In this document: piece after piece, positions 44,327 through 53,055 of the stretch
How the letters are laid out: each line of letters starts with the position of its first letter
Position numbering within the stretch: position 1 is the stretch's first letter
NCBI GenBank assembly: GCA_934162285.1
Contig: CAKPHY010000006.1
Location: forward strand, 1-64,000
DNA: 64,000 nt
Source: an uncultured Bacilli bacterium
Lineage (GTDB): Bacteria; Bacillota_I; Bacilli_A; RF39; UBA660
Direction: 5' to 3'
The notes under the pieces: generated by a model
The model's database searches: none
What the model saw: the letters and a program-made list of their open reading frames with translations, nothing else
What the model was told of the DNA's origin: nothing
Made by a program: the position numbers and the translations under genes

Positions 44327-45649
44327 GTGTTTGCCATATTAGTTGGAAAAGTATTTTCTTTTGTAGGAGGAGTAATTCATAGAGGAAGTTCATTACCAGG
44401 AAGTATTGCCTTAAAACTAAACAAAAACCTCTTAAGAAAATTTAAATTACCTAAAAATATTATTGCTGTTACGGGTTCTTCAGGAAAAGGAACTACTTCT
44501 AAAATGATCGCTTCTGTTTTAAGAAACCAAGGTTTAAAGGTTGTACATAATTATCGTGGTGGCAACCTAAAAGCTGGTATTACAACAATGTTAGTTGAGG
44601 CATCAACATTAACTGGTAAAATAAAAGCTGATTATCTTGTCTATGAAATTGATGAAAGATATTTTAAACAGGTTTGCAAAATTTTAAAACCAGGAACTAT
44701 TGTAATAACTAATCTTGTTCGTGATCAACCACCAAGACAAGGTCACACTGATTTTGTATACGAAGATATAAAAATGTGTTTAACAGATAAAACACACCTA
44801 ATTTTAAATGCCGATGATCCTTATTTGCAAAAATTTGCTTTAGAAATAAAGTGTCCTATAACTTATTATGGTATTGAAAAAAGTAAGTATTCATATTTAA
44901 AAAATCATTATGAAAATTTAGTAATGGAATATTGCCCTGTTTGTCATAATAAATTAAAGTACAATTATTATCATTTTGAAATTTATGGTGATTATTATTG
45001 TCCACACTGTGACTTTAAACGTCCAAATCCTAAATACAAAGTAAATAATATTGATTATGAAAAAGGAATAATGACTGTAAATGGTAAATATAACATAAAT
45101 ATTTTAAATAATATCTTATATAATATTTATAATATATTAGCAACAATCACAACTTTGGGAAGCTTAAATTTTAAACTTGATGATTTTATTCCTTACATAA
45201 ATAAAAGTGAATATGATCATAAACTTTGCAATCATTTTAAAATTAAAAATAGAGATGCTTTTGTCTTTTATAGTAAAAATGAAAATAGTACATCATTTAA
45301 TCAAGCTTTAAATTATATGGACAGATCCGATGATTTAAAAACTGTTGTTGTAGGATGGGAAACAATAAGTCATCGTTACCCTTACAATGATATTTCTTGG
45401 ATTTATGATATTAATTTTGAAATCTTAAAAAATAATAATGTAAATGAAGTTATTTGTGTTGGTCCTACTTGCTATGATATTGCTACTCGTATAGAAATTG
45501 CTGGCATTGGTAAAGAAAAAATAGTAACTTTTAAAAATTTTAATGATTCTTTAGATAAAATTTTAAACAATACTAAAGGAAATATTTATTTTATCGTTAA
45601 CCCTGACTATGTAATTCCCCTATTGAAAATCTTAAAAGGAGGAAAATAA
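44327..45649 (+). CDS. murT: MurT-like lipid II isoglutaminyl synthase subunit (copy 2)
   Basis: A second MurT, also 440 residues, with the same blocks: VTGSSGKGTTSKMIASVL, TNLVRDQPPRQGHTD, zinc ribbon CPVCHNKLKY ... YCPHCDFKRP, and YNDISWIYDINFEIL with the catalytic Asp. By eye about 45-50% identical to copy 1, with most differences in the C-terminal half, so the duplication is not recent. GTG start after AAGGAGTTGATAAT. gatD2 follows by one-base TAATG overlap. The pair could serve different substrates or growth states. Confidence 0.9.
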   Translation: MFAILVGKVFSFVGGVIHRGSSLPGSIALKLNKNLLRKFKLPKNIIAVTGSSGKGTTSKMIASVLRNQGLKVVHNYRGGNLKAGITTMLVEASTLTGKIKADYLVYEIDERYFKQVCKILKPGTIVITNLVRDQPPRQGHTDFVYEDIKMCLTDKTHLILNADDPYLQKFALEIKCPITYYGIEKSKYSYLKNHYENLVMEYCPVCHNKLKYNYYHFEIYGDYYCPHCDFKRPNPKYKVNNIDYEKGIMTVNGKYNINILNNILYNIYNILATITTLGSLNFKLDDFIPYINKSEYDHKLCNHFKIKNRDAFVFYSKNENSTSFNQALNYMDRSDDLKTVVVGWETISHRYPYNDISWIYDINFEILKNNNVNEVICVGPTCYDIATRIEIAGIGKEKIVTFKNFNDSLDKILNNTKGNIYFIVNPDYVIPLLKILKGGK

Positions 45650-46380
45650 TGAAAATAGTTATTGCTTATTTATATTATGATCTTCTTAACCTATATGGTG
45701 AAAAAGGTAATTTAAAAGAAATAATTAAAGAATTAAAAAATCAAGATATTAATTATGAAATTAAGTATTTATCCATTAATGATGATTTAAAATTTGAAAA
45801 TTATGATTTAGTTATCATGAATGCTGGTACTGAAAATAATCAAGAAATTGTTATTAAGCATTTAAAAAAATATAAAAAAGAGCTAAAAAAAGCTATTGAA
45901 AATAACAAGTTTTTCTTAATCACCGGAAATGCTATTGATTTGTTTGGAAGAAATTTACTTAAAAATAAAAAGAAATTTTTAGGAATTTTTAAATATGATA
46001 TAGTTAAAACTAATAAAAGAGTTGTTAATGATGCTTTGTTTAAAGATCAAAATGATAATTTAATTATTGGTTTTCAAAATCAAAGTAGTTATTTGACTAA
46101 TATAAAATACCCATTATTTACAAAAGTAATTGGTTTTGGATCAAATAGTAAAGTAGAAGGAATTCATTATAAAAATTTTTATGGAACTTATTTATTAGGT
46201 CCTTTACTAATTAGAAATCCTTTATTTTTTGAAAGTTTCTTAAAGAATCTTATATTATCTAAGGTGAAAAATTTTGATTTTAAAGATTTCAATTTAGAGT
46301 TGGAAATAGAAGCCTATAAAACCTTCGTAGAATTACATTATAGTCAATATATAACAGATGTAAATAGTTTTATTTCCTAA
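45649..46380 (+). CDS. gatD: GatD-like glutamine amidotransferase-fold protein (copy 2)
   Basis: The 243-residue partner of the second MurT. It shares the start YLYYDLLNLYGEKGNLKE, MNAGTENNQ, ITGNAIDLFG and IHYKNFYGTYLLGPLLIRNP with copy 1. It has the same two changes: Gly for the catalytic Cys in the nucleophile-elbow region, and Leu for the catalytic His (GTYLLGP for GTYLHGP). The same double change in both copies suggests it predates the duplication rather than recent decay. GGAGGAAAATA precedes the ATG. Confidence 0.82.
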   Translation: MKIVIAYLYYDLLNLYGEKGNLKEIIKELKNQDINYEIKYLSINDDLKFENYDLVIMNAGTENNQEIVIKHLKKYKKELKKAIENNKFFLITGNAIDLFGRNLLKNKKKFLGIFKYDIVKTNKRVVNDALFKDQNDNLIIGFQNQSSYLTNIKYPLFTKVIGFGSNSKVEGIHYKNFYGTYLLGPLLIRNPLFFESFLKNLILSKVKNFDFKDFNLELEIEAYKTFVELHYSQYITDVNSFIS

Positions 46381-46402
46381 CAATATTTTTATTTATAATT
46401 TA

Positions 46403-46432
46403 AAAGAAACTGAATTTACTCAGTTTCTTTAT
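46403..46432. terminator. bidirectional terminator between gatD2 and the flippase gene
   Basis: AAGAAACTGA-ATTTAC-TCAGTTTCTT with A/T runs on both sides serves two converging genes. Confidence 0.85.
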
Positions 46433-46440
46433 TAAAAAAT

Positions 46441-48090
46441 CTATTTTGTAAGTTTTTTATGTTTAAATATCTTATTAAAGATATCCTTCAAATCAAACCC
46501 AAACATTTTTTTTAGTAGTCTATTATCATTAGCTAAATAAATATATATTACGCCTCCTACAATAGCATATAACATAGATAGTAATATGTAATTAATTTTT
46601 GTTGTTTGAATTGAAACTGGAACAAATAGTTCAAGTATTAAAAGCGATACAAACATTATTAAAGAAATTAAAATGGTTTTTAAGACTGGATTTATACTTT
46701 GACGATAACTAATTTTATATTTTTTTATTTGAACAAAAATGATTATAAATGCTGTTAAAAAATGTAAAATTATATTTAAAATAATTGGTCCATATCCAGC
46801 ATTTATCCCTATTAAAGAACATAATCGCATGAATGGTGTATTTAATAAAGCTTTAAGAGTAAAACTTATAAATAATGTTCCTAAAGCTAATTTAGTCTTA
46901 CCTAATACTTGAGAAGAATCAATAGCTAGTGAATAAAAGCTAAAACTAATTGCTTGAAAAACATATAATTTGAAAATAGATATTCCTAGTTCATTATATC
47001 CATAAAATAAGGTCCATACTGGTGTTGCAAGCATATATAATCCTATAACTAATGGTAGATTAACAAATAAAATTATTTGAAAGCTTTGATTTAATTTATT
47101 ATTTACATCCTCAAGATCTCCTTTAACATAACTAGTTGTTATTGTTGGAATTAAAGATAATGTTAATCCTGATACAAAAGCAATAACTATCATATTTATT
47201 TTTGAACCCCAAGTAGAAATAACACTCAAGATATACTCAGAATCACTTAAGCTATATCCTAAACTGGTCAATGTTGAATTTACCGTAAAGGTATCAACAA
47301 TCGAATAAATAGACCTAACAAATTCAATTACCACAAATGGCAAAGATGTTAAAATAATTCTTTTTAAAATAGTTTTAGTTGTATTATTCTTTTCCTCTAT
47401 CGTTTTACGTGCATTAGTTTTAAATAAACTTTTATTTTTATCTCGTTTAACTACTAAATATAAATATGCTGCAAAAGCACCAACGGTTGCCCCAAATACG
47501 GCTACGCCAACCGTTATAGCAATTGGAAAATTAAATACACGTGCTGCTATATAACTCCCAATAAGAACGAATAAAACACGAACAATCTGTTCTATAACAT
47601 TAGAAATAGCACACAAAGAAATATACTTATGTCCGCTCAAATATCCTTTTATAGTTGAAAGAAATGGAACAATAATTAAAGCACTAGAAATACATCTAAT
47701 TACCAAAGCAACATCGGCAATAGTATTTCCACCTTCAACATTGCCAATTATTAAATAGGCAATTTTTTCAGCAAAGAGCATCATAACAATGAACCAAAGT
47801 GTTCCTAAAGCAACCATTAAATTACGAACTATACGATATGCTTTTTCTTTCGACCATTGATAATTTTTGGTATTATATTCGCTTACAATTTTACTCATAG
47901 CTGCAGGAATTCCTTGACTAGAAAGAGTTAAAAATAGTGAATAAATAGTATAAGCATAGCTATACAATGCTCCACCTTGACTACCAATTATTTGATAAAA
48001 AGGGATTACATACAAAAGACCTACTATCTTGCAAATTATAACTCCGGCTGTTGAAACAAATGCCCCACTTAAAAAGCCATTCTTTTTCAC
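46441..48090 (-). CDS. polysaccharide/lipid II flippase of the MOP superfamily (SpoVB/MurJ-like)
   Basis: About 549 residues with some 13-14 hydrophobic helices. Members of the family (SpoVB, YtgP, MurJ relatives) move lipid-linked sugars across the membrane. The N-terminal GFLSGAFVSTAGVIICKIVG and YSLFLTLSSQGIPAAMSKIV segments match the SpoVB/YtgP branch. A GTG at 48090 after GGAGGCGTAATTAA is the likely start; the longer frame upstream has no ribosome binding site. Whether it moves lipid II or another precursor cannot be told here. It is close to the murT/gatD pair, which fits a cell-wall role. The divergent ATP-grasp gene starts 113 bases away. Confidence 0.85.
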   Translation of the reverse strand: MKKNGFLSGAFVSTAGVIICKIVGLLYVIPFYQIIGSQGGALYSYAYTIYSLFLTLSSQGIPAAMSKIVSEYNTKNYQWSKEKAYRIVRNLMVALGTLWFIVMMLFAEKIAYLIIGNVEGGNTIADVALVIRCISSALIIVPFLSTIKGYLSGHKYISLCAISNVIEQIVRVLFVLIGSYIAARVFNFPIAITVGVAVFGATVGAFAAYLYLVVKRDKNKSLFKTNARKTIEEKNNTTKTILKRIILTSLPFVVIEFVRSIYSIVDTFTVNSTLTSLGYSLSDSEYILSVISTWGSKINMIVIAFVSGLTLSLIPTITTSYVKGDLEDVNNKLNQSFQIILFVNLPLVIGLYMLATPVWTLFYGYNELGISIFKLYVFQAISFSFYSLAIDSSQVLGKTKLALGTLFISFTLKALLNTPFMRLCSLIGINAGYGPIILNIILHFLTAFIIIFVQIKKYKISYRQSINPVLKTILISLIMFVSLLILELFVPVSIQTTKINYILLSMLYAIVGGVIYIYLANDNRLLKKMFGFDLKDIFNKIFKHKKLTK

Positions 48091-48202
48091 TTTAATTACG
48101 CCTCCAATATAGTAAATTATAACAATTTTAAATAATTTAGTAAATGATTTATTGTCTTTTAACAATGATTTTGCAATATTTTTAATAAAGGAGAATTGAG
48201 TT

Positions 48203-49210
48203 ATGAAAAGATTAAAATATTTATGTAAAAAGGTATTTACTTGGAATTATAAAGACGCATATACTAGAGCAAAAATATTAAAGAAAAAATATGGTGGTAA
48301 TGCATTTTTTATATGGTGTGATATGATAATATGCGGTGCTTTATATGGAGCTGGTTATATCGACTACGATGAATTCGAATTTAATCTGTTAAGTAAGAAA
48401 CAAAGAGAAACATATTTAACAACTGAAATTAATAATAAAATTGTAAAAAAATATAACGCTCCTAATTATCGTTACATTTTTAAGGACAAAATTGAATTTA
48501 ATTGCTTATTTAAAGATTATATTAAAAGAGATTTTTTATCTATTCGTGATAATGATACTACAGTTGAAGAATTTAAGGCTTTTTCTTTAAAACATAAAAA
48601 AATTGTTGCTAAGGCTGTAGATGCTATGCATGGATTAGGTATTGATTTTTATGACGTTGACGAAACAACAAATTTTGAAGAATTATATAATAAGTTAAGA
48701 AAAAACAAACAATATCTTATCGAAGAATGTATTGTTCAACATTCCGAAATGGCTAAATTATATAAAGGTAGTGTCAATAGTTTAAGAGTTATAACATTCT
48801 TAACTGATGATGGAAATGTTGTAATATTAAGAATGGTCTTAAAAATTGGCAATAAAGAAGGTATTGATAATTGTCGTAATGGTGGTATGTATACATTTTT
48901 AGATGATAATGGCGTTGTTCTTCTTCCAGCTTTTGATGAAAACAACAATATTTATGAAAAACATCCAAAAAGTGGAACTGAAATCGTCGGCTTTAAAGTA
49001 CCATATTATAAAGAAATTCAAGAATTAGTTAGCAAAGCTGGAAAAGTAGTACCTGAAATACGTTATGTTGGCTGGGATATTGCCATAACAGAAAAAGGTC
49101 CAATTATCATTGAGGGTAATGAATATAGTGGAATTTTCCAAATGAAAGCTAGTATGAATCCAACTAAGATTGGTGATTTACCTCGATTTAGAAAATACAT
49201 GGATATTTAA
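48203..49210 (+). CDS. sugar-transfer-associated ATP-grasp protein
   Basis: The 335-residue protein has the ATP-grasp layout of enzymes that appear in polysaccharide loci. The nucleotide-binding lysine segment (KHKKIVAKAVDAMHGLG), the strand LIEECIVQHSEM, the GSVNSLRVITFLTDDG block, and the metal-binding WDIAITEKGPIIIEGNEY are visible. These enzymes form an acyl phosphate and ligate; its substrate is unknown. The start follows AAAGGAGAATTGAGTT. It is divergent from the flippase gene, a neighbour that suits glycan work. Confidence 0.82.
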   Translation: MKRLKYLCKKVFTWNYKDAYTRAKILKKKYGGNAFFIWCDMIICGALYGAGYIDYDEFEFNLLSKKQRETYLTTEINNKIVKKYNAPNYRYIFKDKIEFNCLFKDYIKRDFLSIRDNDTTVEEFKAFSLKHKKIVAKAVDAMHGLGIDFYDVDETTNFEELYNKLRKNKQYLIEECIVQHSEMAKLYKGSVNSLRVITFLTDDGNVVILRMVLKIGNKEGIDNCRNGGMYTFLDDNGVVLLPAFDENNNIYEKHPKSGTEIVGFKVPYYKEIQELVSKAGKVVPEIRYVGWDIAITEKGPIIIEGNEYSGIFQMKASMNPTKIGDLPRFRKYMDI

Positions 49211-49231
49211 GCACTTTTAAGTGCTTTTTTT
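49209..49231 (+). terminator. terminator of the ATP-grasp gene
   Basis: AGCACTT-TTA-AGTGCT is followed by T7, directly at the stop codon. Confidence 0.85.
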
Positions 49232-49234
49232 ATT

Positions 49235-49270
49235 AAAAAAACTAATTATCGACTTTCGACAATTAGTTTA
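49235..49270 (-). terminator. terminator of spoVS
   Basis: On the minus strand AACTAATTGTCGA-AAG-TCGATAATTAGTT is followed by T-run; it encloses the spoVS stop codon. Confidence 0.85.
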
Positions 49271-49506
49271 ATTGCAGTTTTTTCTTCTCCTTCAACTTCT
49301 ATATCTGTAAATGTTGGTGTGCAAACCAAATTTTTACCACTAGGTGCAACGAATCCCCTGGCGATCGCGATTGCTTTTATTCCTTGATTTAGAGCCCCAG
49401 CTCCAATTGTTTGAACTTCTACAGTATTATTTTCCCTTAAAATATTAGCAAGAGCTCCAGCTACTGAGTTAGGGTTTGATTTTGATCCTACTTTTATTAT
49501 TTCCAT
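49246..49506 (-). CDS. spoVS: stage V sporulation protein S
   Basis: SpoVS is a small Alba-fold-like protein needed for late sporulation stages in B. subtilis; it also affects division. The 86-residue length equals the family's, and the blocks MEIIKVGSKSNPNSVAGALA, VEVQTIGAGALNQGIKAIAI and FVAPSGKNLVCTPTF are almost unchanged from known SpoVS. The ATG at 49506 follows AAAGGAAG. A six-codon upstream extension has no separate site. Confidence 0.97.
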   Translation of the reverse strand: MEIIKVGSKSNPNSVAGALANILRENNTVEVQTIGAGALNQGIKAIAIARGFVAPSGKNLVCTPTFTDIEVEGEEKTAIKLIVESR

Positions 49507-49545
49507 ATTTTTTCTTCCTTTCATTTAATTATATTTAAACAAAAG

Positions 49546-49576
49546 AAAAATAGAACTATTTTGTGATCGTTCTATC
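49546..49576 (-). terminator. terminator of the GGDEF gene
   Basis: On the minus strand ATAGAAC ... GTTCTAT is followed by TTTTC, overlapping the stop. Confidence 0.7.
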
Positions 49577-50347
49577 ATTTCCTACTACGCAGTTGCGATT
49601 AATCTTAGCCTTATATAATTGTTCGTCTGCTAGTTCAATTAATTTTATTATTAAGTCTTCTGGCTTTATATTTTGATTTTCTTGAATAAAAGAATGAGAA
49701 ATATGAAATAAACCAAAAGACATTGTTACACTTTTACTATCAACTTCATTGGTTTCAATAGCAACTCGCAGTTTTTCACAGACATTATAAGCATTATCAG
49801 CAGTTAAGTTTTTTAAAACAATCAAAAATTCTTCACCACCATAGCGACCGACTAAATCTTTAGAGCGTACTTCACTATTTCTAACATTTTCATTTAAAAC
49901 ATTGGCTACACTTACAAGTACTTTATCACCAAAAATATGGCCGTAGGTATCATTAAATTTTTTAAAGTAATCAATATCAGCCATTATTACAGCAAATTCT
50001 TCATCATATGTAAATGCATATTTTAAATATTCAAAATATTTTTCAAACAAAATTTTTCTTGATAGTACTTGAGTCAAGTCATCTAAACAATCTTCAATAT
50101 TACATGCATTAATATAATTTTTATAAATACTATTAATATCAAGCATTTCATAGTTTTTACCTTGTTTTATTATTTTATAATATTTTAAATCTTTCAAATT
50201 GAAACAAACATCAGATGAAACAAGTTGAAAATCTTCTAATTTAAAATCTGTTAAACTTACAACATCAATTTCACTTCTAAATATTTGTTCGTTATTTATT
50301 ATTAATCTAGAACTATTTTTAATTTTTTCTAAATCTTTTAATTTCAT
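49556..50347 (-). CDS. GGDEF-domain diguanylate cyclase
   Basis: GGDEF domains make cyclic di-GMP from two GTP. The domain spans about residues 95-250 of 263: MADIDYFKKFNDTYGH then GRYGGEEFLIVL, with the catalytic GGEEF intact, and an end ending VTMSFGLFH. The first 95 residues are short, with no membrane helix or known sensor fold. The gene follows the ATP-grasp gene at 50350 by two bases, and both are on the minus strand, so cyclic di-GMP signalling and that enzyme may be linked. It starts after AGGGGTAAAT. Confidence 0.9.
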   Translation of the reverse strand: MKLKDLEKIKNSSRLIINNEQIFRSEIDVVSLTDFKLEDFQLVSSDVCFNLKDLKYYKIIKQGKNYEMLDINSIYKNYINACNIEDCLDDLTQVLSRKILFEKYFEYLKYAFTYDEEFAVIMADIDYFKKFNDTYGHIFGDKVLVSVANVLNENVRNSEVRSKDLVGRYGGEEFLIVLKNLTADNAYNVCEKLRVAIETNEVDSKSVTMSFGLFHISHSFIQENQNIKPEDLIIKLIELADEQLYKAKINRNCVVGNDRTITK

Positions 50348-50349
50348 AT

Positions 50350-51270
50350 TTACCCCTTAAACATTGCCTCAATTGCATCTTTATAAACTTTATAGGCTTT
50401 ATTATACCCATTTGTAACCAAATTAACATAATTAGATATCATAACACCACTATTTATTTCCATAATCATTATTTTACCATCAGTTGTTCTAATAACATCA
50501 ACACTACAGAATCTTAAACCACTTACTTTATAAGCTTCTAATGCTAAAGTAATTATTTCATTATCTATCGTTTCTTCTACTATAGCTCCTTTTGATAAAT
50601 TAAATAACCAACTATACTCCACTTTCTCATTTTGATTTGGTATATAATTTAAATCTATATTTTCGTTATAAAAATGTTCGTCTTTATTAAAATAATTGGG
50701 ATTAAATTTATTTAATAATTCCTTTATAGTCGACTTACCATCACCGACAACAACAGGTTTTTGTTTGGCATAACTTAATTCAACTTTACCATCTAAAACA
50801 ATAACACGATATTCTTTTTCTATATGATAGTAAGGGCAAAGAGAAATAGAAAAGTTTTTAACTAAAACTTTTTCTAATTTTTCTTTTAAAGATTCTTCAT
50901 CATTAATGCGAAAAACATTATTACCACACGTTCCTTTATTAGGTTTTAAAACAATATCTTTATTGTGAGCTAAGAAATAATTATAAGTATCTAAATAAGT
51001 ATTATGTCCTACTGCATAATCATCTTTATTATTAAATTCATAGAATATTTCATGTTCTATAACAGGAATATTATTTAATTTTAATAGTTTATATAAAGCA
51101 TACTTGTCATCAGCAACTAGACCGGCTGCCATATTGTTTAAATCAAACTTATACCCTACTATTAAATGTTTACATTTACCATTATCTAATAAAAAAGCAT
51201 AGTTCATTGAAAATGATTGAATCTTTATATTTAATTTTTGACATACATCTTTAATTAATTGTTCAAACAT
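50350..51270 (-). CDS. ATP-grasp ligase (cyanophycin-synthetase/RimK-like)
   Basis: The 306-residue protein has an ATP-grasp fold. Visible: KDIVLKPNKGTCGNNVFRI (nucleotide-binding Lys and Gly-rich loop), CPYYHIEKEYRVIVLDGKV, VVVGDGKSTIKELL (as in the cyanophycin synthetase family), and SVDVIRTTDGKIMIMEINSG for metal. Such ligases add amino acids or form peptide-like bonds. The N-terminal 70 residues are not shared with cyanophycin synthetase. No substrate is evident. It heads a transcript with the GGDEF gene two bases later. The start has AAGGACTGATTTT. Confidence 0.75.
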   Translation of the reverse strand: MFEQLIKDVCQKLNIKIQSFSMNYAFLLDNGKCKHLIVGYKFDLNNMAAGLVADDKYALYKLLKLNNIPVIEHEIFYEFNNKDDYAVGHNTYLDTYNYFLAHNKDIVLKPNKGTCGNNVFRINDEESLKEKLEKVLVKNFSISLCPYYHIEKEYRVIVLDGKVELSYAKQKPVVVGDGKSTIKELLNKFNPNYFNKDEHFYNENIDLNYIPNQNEKVEYSWLFNLSKGAIVEETIDNEIITLALEAYKVSGLRFCSVDVIRTTDGKIMIMEINSGVMISNYVNLVTNGYNKAYKVYKDAIEAMFKG

Positions 51271-51293
51271 AAAATCAGTCCTTCTTTGGTCAA

Positions 51294-51336
51294 TTATAAC
51301 ATATCTCCTTACTCAATGAAAATATGTGATATAATA
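51294..51336. promoter_or_regulatory. divergent promoter pair
   Basis: TATAAT on the minus strand (51294-51299) lies before the ATP-grasp gene; TATAAT on the plus strand (51331-51336) lies before the 4Fe-4S membrane protein. -35 elements are weak. Confidence 0.55.
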
Positions 51337-51352
51337 TTTTTGGTGAACTTTT

Positions 51353-52186
51353 ATGAGTTTTTTAAAGAAAAACTGGCAAATAATTACAATCTGGTTAATA
51401 TTTGAAATAGTAGCAATATCTTTAACACTTTTTACTAAGAATAAATTTTATTTATTCAATTTCACTTATATAGGAAGTTGTATAGCTATTGGTCTTTATT
51501 TATATAGCAATCATGTAAAATTTGCAAGAAATATGGTACAAATAGCTGTTGGTCTATATATGTTAGTTTACTTGGGAATTTTATCTAATGAAAATATGCA
51601 GATTGAAGGATTTTGGTATTACTTATTTTTAGGTGTTTTTGAAGCAGCAGTTATTCACTACTTAGTTGCTAAAATCGCTGGTCCTTTATTCTTTGGTCGT
51701 GGTTGGTGTGGGTATGCTTGCTGGACTGCCATGATTTTAGATTTGCTTCCTTATAAAACGCCTAAGAATCCTCGATTAAAAATTGGATTTATACGCTATA
51801 TTATGTTTATTATTTCCCTTACATTTGTTTCATTGCTATTTATTTTAAAAATTACTAATTTAGAAAAAATAATGTTTTATTCTTTTATAATTGGGAATAT
51901 TATTTACTACCTTATAGGAATTACTTTAGCTTTAATTTTAAAAGATAATCGAGCTTTTTGTAAATATATCTGCCCTATTACATTATTTTTAAAACCTGCA
52001 AGTTATTTTGCTATAATGCGAGTTAAATGTGATGACACTAAATGTATAAAATGTAAAAAGTGTCTTAGAAATTGTCCTATGAATGTTGATATGCTTGATA
52101 ATAAACGTTCTAGAAAGAATGGAACAGAATGTATTTTATGTATGAAGTGTATTGATGAATGTCCTAAAAAAGCCTTACATTTGTAA
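51353..52186 (+). CDS. membrane 4Fe-4S electron-transfer protein (NapH/NosR-like)
   Basis: The 277-residue protein has five hydrophobic segments in the first 190 residues and two ferredoxin-type clusters at the end: CIKCKKCLRNCP and CILCMKCIDECP. Between the membrane helices lie the family's Cys pairs GWCGYACW and CKYICPITL. Members of this NapH/NosR/RnfB-like group pass electrons to periplasmic or membrane reductases; the partner is not visible here. It has its own promoter and terminator. The start follows GGTGAACTTTT. Confidence 0.82.
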   Translation: MSFLKKNWQIITIWLIFEIVAISLTLFTKNKFYLFNFTYIGSCIAIGLYLYSNHVKFARNMVQIAVGLYMLVYLGILSNENMQIEGFWYYLFLGVFEAAVIHYLVAKIAGPLFFGRGWCGYACWTAMILDLLPYKTPKNPRLKIGFIRYIMFIISLTFVSLLFILKITNLEKIMFYSFIIGNIIYYLIGITLALILKDNRAFCKYICPITLFLKPASYFAIMRVKCDDTKCIKCKKCLRNCPMNVDMLDNKRSRKNGTECILCMKCIDECPKKALHL

Positions 52187-52198
52187 GGTTTTATTTTA
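52173..52198. terminator. bidirectional terminator
   Basis: CCTTAC-ATTT-GTAAGG with T-runs on each side serves the 4Fe-4S gene and the converging DUF3298 gene. Confidence 0.8.
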
Positions 52199-52799
52199 TT
52201 ATAGAATATGGAATATCTAAAGATATAATGCCTGAACTATAAGGAGCAATTTGATATTCATTAAAAATAATTATTAAATTATTAGAAAAAACAAAGTTTT
52301 TAAAATTATCAATATTAGGTTTCGTTCCTTCCAATAACATACTTGTATCAACTATCCTTGAATCTTTTAATAATTTTTCACGACTATACTTAGAAATTTT
52401 TTGCAAATTTTCATCGTTAAAAATATCGTTAGCAGTTATAAATTTATCATTTCTAGTATCAAATACAAAAGTTAAAATATCATGAGTAGGATGTGCTCCA
52501 CCAGTATACGTTTCTATAAAAAAAGCATATGATAAATAATCTTCGTATTTATATTCTTTATAATCAATATATAAAGTATATGTGTGATAAATATCTTCTT
52601 CAGAAGCTATCCTCTTAAAATCTTTTACAACTTTATTTATTTTATAATCAATTAAACTACTTAATTTTTGATATTTAGAGTTAGGCACTTTAACAGAAAC
52701 TTTATATTCATCCACTTCTTTAATAACTGAATGAGTTTTATTTATAGAAACTGTGGTTACAAACATTAAGGTTAAAATTAATATTAAATATTTTTTCAT
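52191..52799 (-). CDS. secreted DUF3298/RsiV-like protein
   Basis: A signal peptide or anchor (about 1-22) is followed by a DUF4163/DUF3298-type domain. FFIETYTGGAHPTHDILTF is the family's TGGAHP hallmark, and IIIFNEYQIAPYSSGIISL near the end is the second conserved block. Relatives include RsiV, a lysozyme-binding anti-sigma factor, and peptidoglycan-linked proteins. This 202-residue copy has no cytosolic anti-sigma part, so it probably acts only outside. Substrate unknown. The minus-strand transcript starts away from the tRNA gene. Confidence 0.72.
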   Translation of the reverse strand: MKKYLILILTLMFVTTVSINKTHSVIKEVDEYKVSVKVPNSKYQKLSSLIDYKINKVVKDFKRIASEEDIYHTYTLYIDYKEYKYEDYLSYAFFIETYTGGAHPTHDILTFVFDTRNDKFITANDIFNDENLQKISKYSREKLLKDSRIVDTSMLLEGTKPNIDNFKNFVFSNNLIIIFNEYQIAPYSSGIISLDIPYSIIK

Positions 52800-52841
52800 A
52801 CTATTATTTATTAAATTATTAAAGATTTATGATAAAATATG

Positions 52842-52869
52842 TTGACAAAGTATAGGAAAAGAGTATAAT
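52842..52869 (+). promoter_or_regulatory. promoter of tRNA-Gly
   Basis: TTGACA, a 16-base spacer and TATAAT, followed by the tRNA 20 bases downstream. Confidence 0.85.
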
Positions 52870-52888
52870 TAAAAGTGCTTACCGATAT

Positions 52889-52962
<74 letters not shown>

Positions 52963-52963
52963 A

Positions 52964-53030
52964 AAGATAAAATCGTCGCACCAAACGACGTTAATGATTA
53001 AATCAATCAGAAATGATTGATTTTTTTGTC
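52964..53030 (+). repeat. direct repeat, left copy
   Basis: This 66-base stretch (AAGATAAAATCGTCGCACCA to TGATTTTTTTG) matches 60944-61011 with only a few changes in the middle (CGACG against GCGATG). Downstream, the match weakens but an ATG followed by ATHATCAAACAAGAAAT is shared. It is the left edge of the 53-61 kb island. Confidence 0.85.
52999..53028 (+). terminator. terminator of the tRNA-Gly transcript
   Basis: AATCAATCA-GAA-ATGATTGATT followed by T6. A second hairpin (CGTCG ... CGACG) precedes it. Confidence 0.85.
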
Positions 53031-53055
53031 GCTTAAGAAAGGTGTTGATGATATT

